64,000 bases of DNA from Terriglobales bacterium (GTDB lineage Bacteria > Acidobacteriota > Terriglobia > Terriglobales > Acidobacteriaceae): positions 1-64,000 of the forward strand of contig DATMPC010000009.1 in the NCBI GenBank assembly GCA_035567895.1, given 5' to 3'. Of this stretch, positions 8,349 through 17,856 are shown in pieces (the first letter of the stretch is position 1; every line of letters starts with the position of its first letter). The position numbers and the translations under genes were made by a program. The notes beneath the pieces are model-generated. The model saw only the letters and a list, made by a program, of their open reading frames with translations. It was not told the origin of the DNA and ran no database searches.

Positions 8349-9476
8349 ATGGCCCCTGACGTTTCCCTGGTTTTCGTCGAATTAGGAGCAGCGATACTCG
8401 GCCTGGCAATATTGGCGCGCCTCGCCAATCGTTGGGGCTTCTCTGCCATACCGCTTTACCTGCTCGCTGGGCTGGCATTCGGAAATGGCGGGTTGGCTCC
8501 GCTCAAAGTCAGTGCGGACTTCATTCACATCGGCGCCGAGATTGGGGTTCTGCTTCTCCTGTTCATGCTCGGACTCGAGTACACCGGAGAAGACCTGAAG
8601 AACAGTCTGAGACGCGGCATCGCGCCGGGCGTTGTCGACCTCCTTTTAAACTTTCCGCCGGGCTTCATAGCGGGGTTACTGCTCGGCTGGAAACCACTTG
8701 CAGCAGTACTTCTGGGAGGCATAACGTACATCTCCTCCTCAGGCGTGATCGCAAAGATCCTGTCTGAACTCGGACGGCTCAATAATCAAGAAACGCCTGC
8801 CATCTTATCCGTGCTCGTGCTCGAAGACCTGGCCATGGCGGTCTATCTTCCAATAGTGGCTGTCCTTCTCGTTGGCGGCGATCCCACACGAATTGCCATT
8901 TCGGTATCGATCGCAGTGACCGCCGTATTCCTGGTCCTGTTCATCGCCGTCCGGTACGGTCAGAGCTTGAGTCGCTTCGCGGCACACCAGTCCGACGAGA
9001 TCATCCTCCTCTCGGTCCTAGGCACGGTTCTTCTGGTTGGCGGTATCGCACAGCGTCTTCAAGTGTCGGCTGCGATCGGAGCCTTTCTCGTCGGCATCGC
9101 CGTCTCAGGACCAATGCGGGAACAATCGCATCGCCTGATGGCGCCGTTGCGCGACTTCTTCGCTGCAATCTTTTTCTTCTTCTTCGGCCTGCAGATCAAT
9201 CCGGCATCGTTGATCTCAGTGCTTGGGATCGCAGCCGGACTTGGCCTTGTGACCGCGATTACAAAGATAGCTTCAGGATATTGGGCAGCTCGTCGCCTGG
9301 GAGCCGACACCCGGGCAGCACTCCGCGCAGGCGTTGTGTTAATAGCACGTGGAGAATTCTCCATCGTCATCGCTGGCCTGGGAGCAACGCTCGAACCACG
9401 ACTCGAAGCTCTATCCGCCGCCTACGTTCTGCTGCTCGCGCTGCTAGGCCCCATTCTTGCTCGCACGATTAAGTAA
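8349..9476 (+). CDS. CPA2-type cation/proton antiporter, membrane domain only
   Basis: The 375-residue product is an integral inner-membrane protein made almost wholly of hydrophobic segments and matches the Na+/H+ exchanger (KefB/CPA2) membrane domain. Seen features include LPLYLLAG-like IPLYLLAGLAFGNGG near residue 35, LLLFMLGLEY near 75, GGITYISSSGVIAKIL near 125, the VLEDLAMAVYLP segment near 160 and ARGEFSIVIA near 335. KefB/KefC proteins usually add a C-terminal nucleotide-binding RCK domain; here the protein stops after the last membrane segment. Substrate (K+ or Na+) cannot be decided. It lies on the plus strand between the two T6SS blocks. Confidence 0.85.
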   Translation: MAPDVSLVFVELGAAILGLAILARLANRWGFSAIPLYLLAGLAFGNGGLAPLKVSADFIHIGAEIGVLLLLFMLGLEYTGEDLKNSLRRGIAPGVVDLLLNFPPGFIAGLLLGWKPLAAVLLGGITYISSSGVIAKILSELGRLNNQETPAILSVLVLEDLAMAVYLPIVAVLLVGGDPTRIAISVSIAVTAVFLVLFIAVRYGQSLSRFAAHQSDEIILLSVLGTVLLVGGIAQRLQVSAAIGAFLVGIAVSGPMREQSHRLMAPLRDFFAAIFFFFFGLQINPASLISVLGIAAGLGLVTAITKIASGYWAARRLGADTRAALRAGVVLIARGEFSIVIAGLGATLEPRLEALSAAYVLLLALLGPILARTIK

Positions 9477-9955
9477 AGAGCGGAGTACTGGACACGGTCG
9501 CGGTTCTGAATTTCCTTTGACTGTTGAAGCTTCGCTCAAAATTGTGCAACCAGATAGATTCCCAATCGCGGAGCTTACCTCCTGCAGAGTATAAGCATGC
9601 GGCACTTTGTCATCGATTCGCCCTTTGCTCTTGTCGTTGTATCGACAGCTCTGTCCGCCGATCAACGCAGAGTCAGCACTGTCAATTCCCGAACCGGACC
9701 GTAACTCACACGATCTGCGAGATTAAGCAGCTCCTGATTATTTGGTCCCCGCGGTGCATTTACTTGTACGACGGACGCGCTGATGCATCGACTGGCGTTC
9801 TTGACTGTCGCTTAAAGAGCATGAGAGCGAGGTAAGCCAGCCGCCGGAAGTAAGTCCGGAGTAGACAAATTAGGAAAGAGAACCTCATGCAAGCAGGGTT
9901 ATCAACCATCTGAATGCAATTCTAGCGTCCCTAAGGCGCGAGATCGTGAGGGGTA
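9477..9955. other. Non-coding stretch with no recognised feature
   Basis: About 480 bp follow the antiporter gene. Open frames here are short and lack ribosome sites or family resemblance. I see no tRNA, terminator or clear repeat. Confidence 0.5.
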
Positions 9956-10198
9956 GTGAGGTGTCAGATGGCGTGTTCGTGCCACTCAGTTAAAAGTCAT
10001 TTTAGGGCGGAGGTATGCGTCCACATCCCCGGTTTTGAGAATCTCGACCGGCCAGCTGTGTTCGTGTTTCCGATGCTCTCAGTGTGCTTGGTTTGCGGCT
10101 CCACAGAATTTGTGATCGGTGAAAGCGAGCTGCAGGAACTCAGAAGTCCCGATGCTCAGAGAAACAGCAAGAAGCTACCCCATCGCACTACTGAGTAA
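9956..10198 (+). CDS. Possible small zinc-ribbon-like protein
   Basis: An 80-residue frame ends in VFPMLSVCLVCGSTEFVIGE followed by SELQELR. A CxxCG-x-TEF block followed by an Ile/Val-x-Glu-Ser/Thr-Glu-Leu helix resembles short acidobacterial proteins I have seen with a single CxxC knuckle, but this is recall and not a checked match. The first 40 residues look unlike any domain and the true start may be internal (for instance the Met in the MLSVCL segment). No ribosome site is evident. It may be a gene fragment. Confidence 0.3.
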   Translation: MRCQMACSCHSVKSHFRAEVCVHIPGFENLDRPAVFVFPMLSVCLVCGSTEFVIGESELQELRSPDAQRNSKKLPHRTTE

Positions 10199-10234
10199 TG
10201 AAACGTCAGGGAGCCGTCGAATCTATCGTCGACA

Positions 10235-10678
10235 TCACTGCATGTCGTATTCGATCGAGACCGGCCCCCATTGTTGTTCTGTAGATACAGTTCTGAAATT
10301 GTTAGAGTTCACACACTTTATTCGCAGAGTTTTCGAATTCACCCAAGAAATCTGCACGTCTGCACCATAATTCGGTCCTTCAAACACGGTGTGGTTGAAC
10401 AGCCCAAAGCGAGACCTGACCTCAACTCTGGTCTGAGCGGCCTCCGTAGCCGGGGTGAAAGTGTATTGCCGCACTTCTGCAATGACTCGCTCATCCGGAC
10501 TCGTAGAGCGCTGTTCCACATTCCCCGACAGCGCCCCCCATGCCAAGAAAATTACACCTGTAGCTGCGCATCCAATGATTCTCGCAAGACTCCACTTGCC
10601 CTTCACTCCTGACACTCCTGAGTGCTCAACTGTCCAATTTCGGCGGACTTCATCTTGCGAGCTGTGGCGATGCTCCAT
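10235..10678 (-). CDS. Hypothetical membrane-anchored protein downstream of CreD-like gene
   Basis: The 147-residue product has a polar N-terminus of about 30 residues, one hydrophobic segment (SLARIIGCAATGVIFLAWGAL, about residues 30-50) and a soluble C-terminal domain of about 95 residues containing SPDERVIAEVRQYTF, RVEVRSRFGLFNHTVFEGPN and a final VQISWVNSKTLRIKCVN. The domain layout resembles small extracytoplasmic DUF5412-like proteins, but I do not recognise a function. The ATG at 10678 lies 29 bp inside the end of the CreD-like gene, so the two are probably co-translated. GTG-type starts slightly upstream are possible. Confidence 0.6.
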   Translation of the reverse strand: MEHRHSSQDEVRRNWTVEHSGVSGVKGKWSLARIIGCAATGVIFLAWGALSGNVEQRSTSPDERVIAEVRQYTFTPATEAAQTRVEVRSRFGLFNHTVFEGPNYGADVQISWVNSKTLRIKCVNSNNFRTVSTEQQWGPVSIEYDMQ

Positions 10679-11897
10679 AGCTCGCAAACTTCTCAGACCA
10701 CTTGATTCGTCCAGTGGCTTGCATCACTACAAAGAGGGTGATGATCGCGCCAATGGTGATTGCGAGTCCGGTAAAGCCTTTGAAGAAGAACGCGTAGGAA
10801 AAGAGCACCAGGTAGACCAATTGCGCCGTGCCTGCTTCGAGCGCGGCGAAGCGCATCCCAATCACAAGGCGCAGATAACTAATCACCAGAAAAATCGAGA
10901 CTACGGAGCAGATGACGAACGCCAGATGGATCGAGATGTGGTCCACCAGATATGCCAAGAGCAGGTGGAAGGCGAAGAACGCGCCTGCCAGGAAGAAGTA
11001 GTTCATCGGATGCAGATCGATGTTCCGCAGCGTCGTGATTATGAAGATCAGGAAGAAGAAAAAGAAGAGTGAGACCGGAGCAAAGTAGCTGATCTGTCCG
11101 GCGAGTGGTCCGGGTTGCAGCTTCTCCGGCATCGACATCCCAATCTGGAACCCGGAGAGTAAGTTGACGTACTTCCAGGTCAACTCCCATCCATGTGCGG
11201 TCTGATGTTTTTCCGTCGGCGAAAGCGTGTTAGTAGCGAAGTCGATGTCCTTGAAATTGGTCGTCATGTTGAGCGAGAAGTTTTTCGCCTGCGCCACATC
11301 GTCCCCAAGCTTGTAGTTCCAGGCATCTATCCCCTGCGATCGATAGCCGACTCGCAGAATCGCGGTCTCGCCGGCTTTGACAGCAGTCTGTCCTGAAGCG
11401 CTGGAGCTGTTTGTGCTCAAAGGAAGCGGGCGTCCATTGACCTCCATGATCAGGCCATCGTAAATCGCCTGCTGCGCCGGAAATGGGAGGGAGAACGTCA
11501 CCATCTGCTCGTCGGAGCTATTGTTAGTGAAGCTGAAGACGCCCGCGAACTTCACCACATAGGTGCTGTACCAGAGGAGTCCTTTCTGGCGATGTGAGAG
11601 GCCCAGATCGACATTGATTTGGCTGCTCTCGAGAGGAAGACTGTAGCTAACCACTACATGCTCGGTCCGAACCGTCTTCTTTCCATTGCTTTCGATTTCC
11701 ACGAGCCTCGGTTCGTTCCTTGAGTAGTGCACCCATGGCGGACCCTGTTCCTGCTTCGTACCCCACGTGGATCCCACTCGGGACTGTAACTTCTCGTCGG
11801 ACGAATACGTGCGCGAGAAGATGGTTTCGCCGAGAACAATCCATGCCACCGTTGTACATAGCCAAATGAACACAATTGCTGCAATTCGCTTTGACAC
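10650..11897 (-). CDS. CreD-like inner membrane protein
   Basis: The 415-residue protein has an N-terminal membrane helix (residues 5-25), a large periplasmic domain and four or five C-terminal membrane helices (about 270-395). The segment FFFFLIFIITTLRNIDLHPMNYFFLAGAFFAFHLLLAYLVDHI is the CreD family pattern, in which a conserved HP-x-Y motif precedes a membrane hairpin. CreD of enteric bacteria is an envelope-stress protein of the CreBC regulon; no creBC-like genes are seen here, so the role is not assigned. Start is GTG at 11897 with GGAGGG seven bases upstream. It overlaps the following small gene. Confidence 0.7.
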   Translation of the reverse strand: MSKRIAAIVFIWLCTTVAWIVLGETIFSRTYSSDEKLQSRVGSTWGTKQEQGPPWVHYSRNEPRLVEIESNGKKTVRTEHVVVSYSLPLESSQINVDLGLSHRQKGLLWYSTYVVKFAGVFSFTNNSSDEQMVTFSLPFPAQQAIYDGLIMEVNGRPLPLSTNSSSASGQTAVKAGETAILRVGYRSQGIDAWNYKLGDDVAQAKNFSLNMTTNFKDIDFATNTLSPTEKHQTAHGWELTWKYVNLLSGFQIGMSMPEKLQPGPLAGQISYFAPVSLFFFFFLIFIITTLRNIDLHPMNYFFLAGAFFAFHLLLAYLVDHISIHLAFVICSVVSIFLVISYLRLVIGMRFAALEAGTAQLVYLVLFSYAFFFKGFTGLAITIGAIITLFVVMQATGRIKWSEKFASYGASPQLAR

Positions 11898-12015
11898 AGG
11901 AAATCCCTCCGTTCGTTTGCACCCTGGGACTGCAAAGTGCCTGCCACATGCCCCGCGATTGCAAACAAAACGCCTGCAGGGTCGTTCCGATTCCGTGATG
12001 TGGCAGGGGAGACAC

Positions 12016-12041
12016 GCAGCGTGTCGTACCTGACACGCTGC
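12016..12041 (-). terminator. Hairpin between tssM and the CreD-like gene
   Basis: A perfect 10-bp stem (GCAGCGTGTC with GACACGCTGC) encloses a six-base loop. It lies 52 bp beyond the tssM stop in the direction of tssM transcription. The following sequence is not a clear T-run, so this is either a weak terminator or an mRNA 3' stabilising hairpin. Confidence 0.45.
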
Positions 12042-12092
12042 CCGCCTCAGTTAACTTTACATTACAGAGTACATTGTACTACGGAGTTTGGA

Positions 12093-15000
12093 CTATCTTG
12101 CGGCGCAGCGCAGGCCGTCCAAGAATCCCTTTCTGAAGACCTGTGCGCCCTGGGTATCGAGTTCATAGCGAACTGCGGTGCGGGCGCCTTCGCTGATGTT
12201 CTTGTGGCCGAACTGAAGTTGTAGCGGCCATTCCAGCGTTGCCGGATTGCTGCCCGTCCAGTCGGCGCTTTCGAAGAACTCGAAGAGCGACCACGGTCCT
12301 TGACCGGTGAGCGGCGGCAGAGTTACCGCGCCGGAAGTGGCGGTGAGCGAGACACTGGAGGCGTCGCTTCCAGTCCAGACAAACTGCTGACGCGCAGTGC
12401 TGGCGAGCGTTTGACCATCGATCACGATCGTGGCTTGATCGATACCCTTGCTCGGAAGCTGGCGCAACGCAAATGCCAGCCGGATTGTTGGAGAACCGTT
12501 CGGGAATAGCGTGTCGGTAAATTCTGCCGCTCGCTGCATGAATCCAATGAATCGAGGCGAAACCGGTACTGTGCCAGTTGAGACAAACTGATTTCCCTGG
12601 CGCAGCAGGATGCTCTTAAGCTGAGCATCGTAGAGCGTCCAGAGCGTTCCCGTTTGGGGACGGAACAGATCCTGGACTTCCTGCAACGTAGCTCTTTGGC
12701 TTGCTCTGGAATTGAACGGATACTTTGCCGTTACCTGGTTCACGATGCGGCAGACATCTTCGGCGCCTGCGCCTCCGGCGGCGCGCAATACACCTTCGGT
12801 CCGAACGATCGGCTCTTCCATCAGCTGCTTGACTTGCGCGTCGATTCGTCCTTGCGTGTCGATGCGGAAGCTCTGCGCGATCTGCGTTACTGCGCTGTGC
12901 GCGCCCGAAGCAGCTTGCGATCCCTGCCCGAGCAATGCCGGATCGGGCTTGGGAGCGCTGGAGACTGCGGTGATCACCGATTGCAGCTGCGATAGAGCTC
13001 CCATATATGGCTGGTTCCCTGAACCTACAAATTTCTCAGCCGTGGAATCCTTGGCCAGCGTCTGCACCGAATCAAAAACGTCGCGAATGGCTGGAGCCTC
13101 CACGGCGGTGTTCTCCTTCGCAACCCAGAATAGTCCGAGCAGGGGAGAGTCGTTGGCTACGAGTCGCGAGAGCTTCGCAGCCGCGTCTTTCAGCCCTCCA
13201 TACCCGACCACGTGTGCCGATCGCAGAAAGGTGCGCCACTTGGCCGCGTAATCGCCGTAGTAGCGCTGCGCGAGTTGAGCGCGCAATGAGTCCAGCGGAA
13301 TGTTCAGCGAAGTCTGCGGGCCAAGGACCCATTCCTCTCCGCTGAACTTCTCGGGATTCTGCATAGACTTCTGCATGGCCTGAAATGCGTTCTTGGTAAA
13401 CGCTGCCGGAACTTCGTACGTATCGACAACCACTTGTGCCGATCCGGGAAACTGGCGGTTGAAATTCACTGGTGCTTTTCCGCGTCCGGCATCGTCGAGC
13501 ATTGCCTGGTAGATCGCCTCAATTCCGCTGAACTGCTTTAGATATGCGCGACCTTGATTTACGGCCGAAGCATCGATCTCCGAAGAAAACGGGTTCGCCG
13601 CAATCAGATCAGCGGAGTAAAACGCAACCTGCTTGCGGATCAGGTCTTGCGTAGCGGGATCGGTCGTTCGTCGAAATGCATTGGATCGATCGAGTAGCGC
13701 CGGAACAAACCCGGGCCACTCCGCCTTCTCATGGTGCGAAGTGGTGATCAAATAAGTCTTCAGCGTGGCATACATCTGCTGAAAATCGTCGCTACTGCGG
13801 GTCGTCGGAGGCTGCTTCAGGTTTGCGAGCATGCTCGCCTGGGCGGGCGAAAGAAGCAGACGCTGGAAGTAGCGGAAGTACAGCTTGTGGGCGTCCGGGT
13901 AGATGCGATCGCCGGAATAGAGGCCCATGCGATAACTGAACGGCGCACCATCTTTGCTGTATGTCTGCAGATCAACGAGCGCAGCGCGGATCTTCTCCAG
14001 CTCCTGCAGTTGGTCGAGTGATGGGGTGTCGGTGGGCCCGGGAACGGAACGCGATAGAGACTCAGCGGACGCGGCGATACTCTGCTCGAGCACGCGATTG
14101 TTGGTAAACGAAACCGCTGCCAGGGCCAACACCACTAGACAGACAAGCGCAGCCATCCCGAACACGATTCGGCGCGTGACTTGTATATGAGCGCTCTGGC
14201 CACTTACGCCCAGGGCTCCGCGATCTCGCAGAATCACCTCATTGAATAAATGCGGCAGAAAGGTCCATTCCGGGACCTTGCGCGATTGCACGACGCGTCC
14301 AGCAGGTTGAGCAGCCACCTGGATGTCGGCAGCTCTGAACATCCGAGTAGCACCTCCTCCGGCAACTGCGGTAGCGGCAGGCACGGCTGTCGCTACCGAC
14401 TCCATCACAACTACAGGTCTCACACCTGAAAAATAGAAACCACGAAGAAAGCAGTTGGCACCGAGCTGCGTTGGCTTAGTTAGTTCGATGAGGAACTGCG
14501 AAGCGATACTCCGCAGCTTGCGGAGCTCGCGCGGAAATTCATAGATGGACGGCAACCGCTCCGCTGCGGCCTCACGCGGCAGATATTCGATCCGTTTTTC
14601 TGACAGCGAGTAAACCAGTTGATCGAAAGTTCGGCTGATGCGATTGTTCTCTTCCTCAACAAAGAGCCCTTGACTACCGGTACGGCGCGGAAGCGTTACA
14701 CCGAGGACCTCGCCGGATTCGGCTTGAGTGAGATTGGAAACGTATTCGGTGAAGTGCGGCAACCTGTCCATCCGCGAGAACAGCGTGTACACGGGGAAAT
14801 CTGCTCCCAGCGAAGCAGCCATCTCTCTCAGACGTGAGGCAAACCGGCGTGCCGACACGGCGAGAGCATCCCCACCGGAGGAGAATCGCTCGCTGTCGAA
14901 GCACATGAGCACCGCGCGGGACGCAAATTGTCCCTTTCCAAAAGCGGACTTGATCTGACTGGGACGAGTTTTTTGCAGAACGCGAGCCCAACTGGGAGGA

Positions 15001-15479
15001 TCGGAGGAGATTTTCGCCGAGACTTCAATGAATACAGTTTTCCGGGCAAACCACACATTAAGGAAACTTGTTGATGCAATGTCTGAGCCGTCGTACACCT
15101 GTCCCGCGAGAAGCTCAGGCTCCAGCCCGGAGTGCAGCATGACGGAAGTCTTGGCGCTCCCACTTTCGCCAAGAATGAAGATCACCGGCATCGACGCGAT
15201 AGTGGCCGAGGCTGCCCGCGACGCCTTGAGCTTTCTGTCTGCTTCACGCAGTAAGACATCAATTTCCGTCCCCGCAGCAGCTATTCCGGCTCCAGATTCT
15301 TCTCGCTTCACCTTGCGATGAAACCAGAGAAACAGACCAGCCCCGGCGATGCAGAGCAGCGAGAGGATCCCACGCAGCAACCACAGGCTCGTGCCTTGCA
15401 GGTGCAGGATCGAGCCAACCAGCCATGAAATGATCAGGCAGACAAGCAGTAGGACGGCGGTGATGATATAGATCCCCAT
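12093..15479 (-). CDS. tssM: T6SS membrane complex protein TssM (IcmF)
   Basis: TssM spans the inner membrane and reaches the periplasm as the main shaft of the T6SS trans-envelope complex. The 1128-residue product has two N-terminal membrane helices (residues 2-25 and 34-54), a cytoplasmic GTPase-like domain with Walker A motif GESGSAKT near residue 105, and a third helix (VFGMAALVCLVVLALAAVSF, about residue 450). The rest is periplasmic, with the late VIDGQTL and WPLQLQFGHKN segments. The ATG at 15479 follows AAGGGG by six bases. It lies 82 bp after tssL. Length is at the short end for the family. No TssJ lipoprotein gene is seen in the window. Confidence 0.92.
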   Translation of the reverse strand: MGIYIITAVLLLVCLIISWLVGSILHLQGTSLWLLRGILSLLCIAGAGLFLWFHRKVKREESGAGIAAAGTEIDVLLREADRKLKASRAASATIASMPVIFILGESGSAKTSVMLHSGLEPELLAGQVYDGSDIASTSFLNVWFARKTVFIEVSAKISSDPPSWARVLQKTRPSQIKSAFGKGQFASRAVLMCFDSERFSSGGDALAVSARRFASRLREMAASLGADFPVYTLFSRMDRLPHFTEYVSNLTQAESGEVLGVTLPRRTGSQGLFVEEENNRISRTFDQLVYSLSEKRIEYLPREAAAERLPSIYEFPRELRKLRSIASQFLIELTKPTQLGANCFLRGFYFSGVRPVVVMESVATAVPAATAVAGGGATRMFRAADIQVAAQPAGRVVQSRKVPEWTFLPHLFNEVILRDRGALGVSGQSAHIQVTRRIVFGMAALVCLVVLALAAVSFTNNRVLEQSIAASAESLSRSVPGPTDTPSLDQLQELEKIRAALVDLQTYSKDGAPFSYRMGLYSGDRIYPDAHKLYFRYFQRLLLSPAQASMLANLKQPPTTRSSDDFQQMYATLKTYLITTSHHEKAEWPGFVPALLDRSNAFRRTTDPATQDLIRKQVAFYSADLIAANPFSSEIDASAVNQGRAYLKQFSGIEAIYQAMLDDAGRGKAPVNFNRQFPGSAQVVVDTYEVPAAFTKNAFQAMQKSMQNPEKFSGEEWVLGPQTSLNIPLDSLRAQLAQRYYGDYAAKWRTFLRSAHVVGYGGLKDAAAKLSRLVANDSPLLGLFWVAKENTAVEAPAIRDVFDSVQTLAKDSTAEKFVGSGNQPYMGALSQLQSVITAVSSAPKPDPALLGQGSQAASGAHSAVTQIAQSFRIDTQGRIDAQVKQLMEEPIVRTEGVLRAAGGAGAEDVCRIVNQVTAKYPFNSRASQRATLQEVQDLFRPQTGTLWTLYDAQLKSILLRQGNQFVSTGTVPVSPRFIGFMQRAAEFTDTLFPNGSPTIRLAFALRQLPSKGIDQATIVIDGQTLASTARQQFVWTGSDASSVSLTATSGAVTLPPLTGQGPWSLFEFFESADWTGSNPATLEWPLQLQFGHKNISEGARTAVRYELDTQGAQVFRKGFLDGLRCAAR

Positions 15480-15561
15480 TTTGAGCCCCTTACAGGACGC
15501 TTGCACGCTGCAGCGTCATGAATTCCTTGTGATTCCCAAATCGGGCTGCTGACCGCTGCGG

Positions 15562-16254
15562 CTATCCGGCAATCCCATGAAGCGTTGAGGCGCCAGAAAT
15601 CAACCCAAACAGGAAAGCAGCATAGGCCACTAACGTGATGGCCGCAGTCGCGACGGCGGCCATGACCATCCTGCTCACCCACGGGTCGGAACGCCTGGGG
15701 GGAGCCGCTTCGGCAGGGATAGCCCACTGCGGCGACAGGGGAGCGTTCGAGCCGCGAATGCGATGAATCTTGTCGCGAATGCTATCCATAACGCCGTGCA
15801 ATTCGCCGGACGAACCCATTCCATACCGACCCCGGTATCCCAATAACAAGCCCAGATGGAAGACTTCGAGGACGTCAGCAGTTTCAGCGGAGTCACGACG
15901 CGCGAGCAGTTGCTGCACATACTGGAAGAAGGCTTCGCCTCCCATGTGTTGACCAAATAGCTCTTCCTGAAACGGTAATCGCGACCAGGTAGAAAACACA
16001 GCGTTCGTGGAAGCCAGGACAGATTCGTCCAGGAATGCGATGACGGCGAATGCGGCTAACTTCACGTCGTCAACGTTGTAGCCTTTTTGCACAGCTTCCT
16101 GCGAGGCAGTGCGGAGCGCATTGCGCATGTGCTCGCGAAAGCTGTCGGCACTCGATACGGCCTGGCGATTGAAACGCAGACGGACAATTGCGGTGAATAT
16201 CTCCTGAAAACTGAGTGCCAGGTTCGATCTTCTCTCTATAGCTTCAGCAGGCAT
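15562..16254 (-). CDS. tssL: T6SS membrane complex protein TssL (DotU)
   Basis: TssL (DotU) is the cytoplasmic-facing, C-terminally anchored inner-membrane partner of TssM and TssK. The 230-residue protein has the conserved DDVKLAAFAVIAFLDESVLAS block, the LPFQEELFGQHMGGEAFFQYVQQLL block and the EVFHLGLLLGYRGRYG block, then one C-terminal membrane helix (about residues 190-217). No peptidoglycan-binding OmpA-like extension is present. The ATG at 16254 is chosen because GGGGAGG lies four bases upstream; a GTG at 16299 overlapping the tssK stop by four bases is a real alternative that would add 15 residues. Confidence 0.92.
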   Translation of the reverse strand: MPAEAIERRSNLALSFQEIFTAIVRLRFNRQAVSSADSFREHMRNALRTASQEAVQKGYNVDDVKLAAFAVIAFLDESVLASTNAVFSTWSRLPFQEELFGQHMGGEAFFQYVQQLLARRDSAETADVLEVFHLGLLLGYRGRYGMGSSGELHGVMDSIRDKIHRIRGSNAPLSPQWAIPAEAAPPRRSDPWVSRMVMAAVATAAITLVAYAAFLFGLISGASTLHGIAG

Positions 16255-16295
16255 GGGGCCTCCCCTGTTTGAAGAACGGATGTCCGGCTCAACCA

Positions 16296-17648
16296 TCACT
16301 GAGTCTGCAGGACAACCTGCAGTTCAAGCTCGACCGAGGGAAGATCGTCCGGAACGTAAACTCCCACTTCCCGCGTGCTGGCGATATGGTCCCAACATGG
16401 TCCCATCTTGTCGAGCGAGAAGTATTGGAATTCAACTTTCGGCGAAATTGCCGCTGGGGGAACGGTCAGGTGTCTCATTACCAGTCCGGGCAATGCCCGT
16501 GCGACTAACTTGCTTATCCATTCGTGCGAGCACACTTTCACGATTTCGGGTCCGCGTGCGATCAGGCGTGCCTCACTTCCTGCTGAGCGAACTCCGAGTA
16601 CCCACGTCGATCGGCCTAAGCAGCGCTGATCCTGGACAACACCTCGATAGAAGTTACGCTGCACCGGAACCAACTGGATGTTGACCGTATTCGTGGGTAC
16701 CAGGATTTCAAGATGAGTCCGGATATGAGCTTCCAAGGCGCCAAAACATTGCTCGAGTTGCCGATGGTCGTAGAGCGGCAGATTGTCGGGATGCGAATCC
16801 ATGCCAAACGTGCACAACTCTCCGGCAATGCGAGACAACTGGCCAAACAGCTCTTCCGGATGGCCACGCTTCGAGGTGTAGAGGTGCCGCAGTGCGGCAA
16901 TGGCTCCGTTCACCGTGTGCAAAAACCAAAAGTTCGCAACATCAAGCTGGCGTGTCCCGGCCTGAAAGACACCGGCCGCATTCTGCGTGCGGGAAAAAAA
17001 TTTTTGCTTTTCCTGAAGTGTCTCCAGCAATCGCCTCACGATCGCGAGGAGTTGAGGACTCGCCGTAAGTTTCGTACACGGCGGGATGAATTTACTGTCG
17101 TAGACAAGGTGCCCGGCTCCGTCACGGCGGACCCGCGCGATGGGGATAGTCAGCAAGGAATCGTCACACTCGGATTCAACCAGAATGCGGATATTCTTCT
17201 GCCCAACGCGAACTTCTTTTTCGTCGCTTCCATTATTGATATCTGAGACGGCTCGCTTCACGGCAACGTAGCGAACTGAACCGTTTCTGCCTTCCAGGTC
17301 GCAGTTCGCCTGACCCGCTCGCCGCCTTGGAACCGCCAGCATGATCAACATCTCCTGGCTCAGAGGGGAAAACTGCTCGCGGATGTCGCGGGAGTCAGGC
17401 AGTTCGTCGGATTCTGGCATGTCGAAGACTAAGCCATCTTCGAAGATGCCATGCGCGCCAAGCAATGCGACGCGGCCATTCTGGATCGCAGATTCGTCGA
17501 GCCGGCAGGACACCAGGCCCCAAGGTTCGAACCAACACTGTTCCACGGCGAAGTGGATGGAGTCTTCGAAATACCGGCTTTGCGTCTGGAAGTGGTGCGG
17601 GCCGAGATACATTCCCTCGGACCACACAACCCGGGAAAGTGATTTCAT
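16296..17648 (-). CDS. tssK: T6SS baseplate protein TssK, copy 2
   Basis: This 450-residue protein is a full TssK: MKSLSRVVWSEGMYLGPHHF at the start, LDVANFWFLHTVN and the ILVPTNTVNIQLVPVQRNFYRG block in the middle, and VEFQYFSLDKMGPCWD with VELELQVVLQTQ at the end. It is paralogous to the product of 6584-7942, with the same block order throughout, but with many substitutions. It heads the tssK-tssL-tssM unit and its stop overlaps or adjoins the tssL start. TssK usually occurs once per T6SS locus, so two copies in one locus is unusual. Confidence 0.92.
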   Translation of the reverse strand: MKSLSRVVWSEGMYLGPHHFQTQSRYFEDSIHFAVEQCWFEPWGLVSCRLDESAIQNGRVALLGAHGIFEDGLVFDMPESDELPDSRDIREQFSPLSQEMLIMLAVPRRRAGQANCDLEGRNGSVRYVAVKRAVSDINNGSDEKEVRVGQKNIRILVESECDDSLLTIPIARVRRDGAGHLVYDSKFIPPCTKLTASPQLLAIVRRLLETLQEKQKFFSRTQNAAGVFQAGTRQLDVANFWFLHTVNGAIAALRHLYTSKRGHPEELFGQLSRIAGELCTFGMDSHPDNLPLYDHRQLEQCFGALEAHIRTHLEILVPTNTVNIQLVPVQRNFYRGVVQDQRCLGRSTWVLGVRSAGSEARLIARGPEIVKVCSHEWISKLVARALPGLVMRHLTVPPAAISPKVEFQYFSLDKMGPCWDHIASTREVGVYVPDDLPSVELELQVVLQTQ

Positions 17649-17760
17649 AACTCAATCCGCAGGCTTTGCCCGGGTCCCTGGTGAATGAAAATTCGACAAC
17701 ACCACACTGACCCTCAAGTTGAAGGACCGAGGGTAAAAACTGAAGTGATTTGGGAACTGC

Positions 17761-17789
17761 ATCGTATGCGGGTTCTCCTTTACTGTCAA
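17761..17789 (-). promoter_or_regulatory. Promoter of the tssK-tssL-tssM unit
   Basis: On the minus strand a perfect TTGACA (17789-17784) is followed after exactly 17 bp by TACGAT (17766-17761). The predicted transcript would begin near 17754, about 105 nt before the tssK copy 2 ATG. This is the closest match to a sigma-70 promoter I found in the window. Confidence 0.65.
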
Positions 17790-17856
17790 GGACAACCAGA
17801 GTAAGCTAGCGGCTCGTACTCCTATGTTAGGCAAGCGCCAAACAGTCGAGGAATAG

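Noticed and set aside
9524-9835. A 103-codon plus-strand open frame downstream of the antiporter
   Set aside because: No ribosome site, poor composition and no family resemblance.
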